Positions 5,719 through 5,844 of a stretch of 5,844 nucleotides of DNA are shown here, piece by piece (the stretch's first letter is position 1; each line of letters opens with the position of its first letter). The position numbers and the translations under genes are program-made. The DNA is taken from NCBI GenBank assembly GCA_028688235.1, contig JAQTYP010000012.1:13092-18935 (forward strand), given 5' to 3'. This stretch comes from Methylomonas sp. (GTDB taxonomy: Bacteria; Pseudomonadota; Gammaproteobacteria; Methylococcales; Methylomonadaceae). The notes under the pieces are model-generated. The model did not search any database. It was given only the letters and a program-made list of their open reading frames with translations, and was not told the DNA's origin.

Positions 5719-5844
5719 GGCTCTATGTGAAATACCGTGGGTAAGTAAACTGAAGCTTACCGCATAAGAAGTAAATCATATGGATGAAGTTGTCGATATT
5801 TCGATAGCCTCTGGCCCGGCGTTTAGAGAGCTGAACCTTGTGGT
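5719..5844 (-). mobile_element. End of an insertion sequence, probably ISL3 family (continues beyond window)
   Basis: The right edge of the window is the transposase-3' end of an IS. The terminal repeat probably begins GGCTCTATGTGAAATACC at about 5719 (5718 is possible), reading into the element. GGCTCT is a common end of ISL3-family elements, from general knowledge. The transposase stop lies inside this end. The adjacent bases 5711-5718 (AAAAATCG) would be the 8-bp target duplication expected for ISL3 if the matching copy exists on the far side, which is outside the window. The exact boundary is inferred. Confidence 0.55.
5723..5844 (-). CDS. Transposase, C-terminal fragment (5' end outside window), ISL3-like
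   Basis: The minus strand is open from the window edge and ends at TAG 5723-5725. It encodes 39 complete codons that begin HKVQLSKRRARGYRNIDNFI and continue HMIYFLCGKLQFTYPRYFT. The basic RRARGYRN segment followed by a hydrophobic stretch ending in GKL is typical of the extreme C-terminus of DDE transposases of the ISL3 (IS204/IS1001/IS1165) group, as recalled from those families. The catalytic DDE residues lie outside the window, so activity cannot be judged. The stop falls within a few bases of the inferred IS end. Another DDE family with a similar tail is possible. Confidence 0.65.
   Translation of the reverse strand, partial: HKVQLSKRRARGYRNIDNFIHMIYFLCGKLQFTYPRYFT

Noticed and set aside
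5740..5761. Inverted repeat GGTAAG...CTTACC as a possible terminator or IS-end structure.
   Set aside because: Only 6 bp of stem with a 10-nt loop, located inside the transposase coding end; not distinguishable from chance.
5779..5844. A plus-strand frame beginning ATG 5779 (MDEVVDISIASGPAFRELNL) and open to the window edge.
   Set aside because: It is exactly antisense to the transposase C-terminus, which is the far more convincing reading.
4083..5844. A new defence system centred on the Nudix gene and neighbouring IS.
   Set aside because: No nuclease, helicase, TIR, reverse transcriptase or other effector partner is visible, and the small neighbours are separated from the gene by the repeat cluster.

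Overview
The window looks like a gammaproteobacterial chromosome of roughly 50% GC. The ribosomal proteins and the DegQ-type protease are of clear gammaproteobacterial type. A methanotroph-like (Methylococcales) origin would fit the general character of the proteins, but that is a guess made without database searches.

The left part (1 to about 3220) is a conserved core region. It starts inside rpmB (L28), followed by rpmG (L33) with a Shine-Dalgarno sequence overlapping the rpmB stop. Converging on rpmG is a minus-strand gene for a four-part sensor protein: two cyclic-nucleotide-binding folds (the first degenerate), a rhodanese domain with an intact active-site cysteine, and a C-terminal coiled coil. 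The two transcription units meet at a hairpin that contains the stop codon of the sensor gene. Diverging from the sensor gene across about 138 bp is degQ, a periplasmic Do-type serine protease with signal peptide, His/Asp/Ser triad and two PDZ domains. It is closed by a perfect 14-bp hairpin.

The right part (about 3220 to 5844) is accessory in character, and all its genes lie on the minus strand. In transcription order it holds: the 3' end of an insertion sequence (probably ISL3-type) entering from the right edge; a large Nudix-domain protein whose 5' end abuts the IS end and is probably truncated by it; a cluster of palindromic hairpins resembling REP/RAYT-type repeats; two small unrecognised ORFs; and a small decayed ORF interrupted by TGA.

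The genes of the left part are housekeeping or signalling/quality-control functions, and nothing links them functionally to the right part. The best candidate for unexplored biology is the Nudix protein, with its expanded Nudix box and unrecognised N- and C-terminal regions. The evidence does not support calling the region a new defence system. No tRNA, rRNA, CRISPR array or replication origin is seen.
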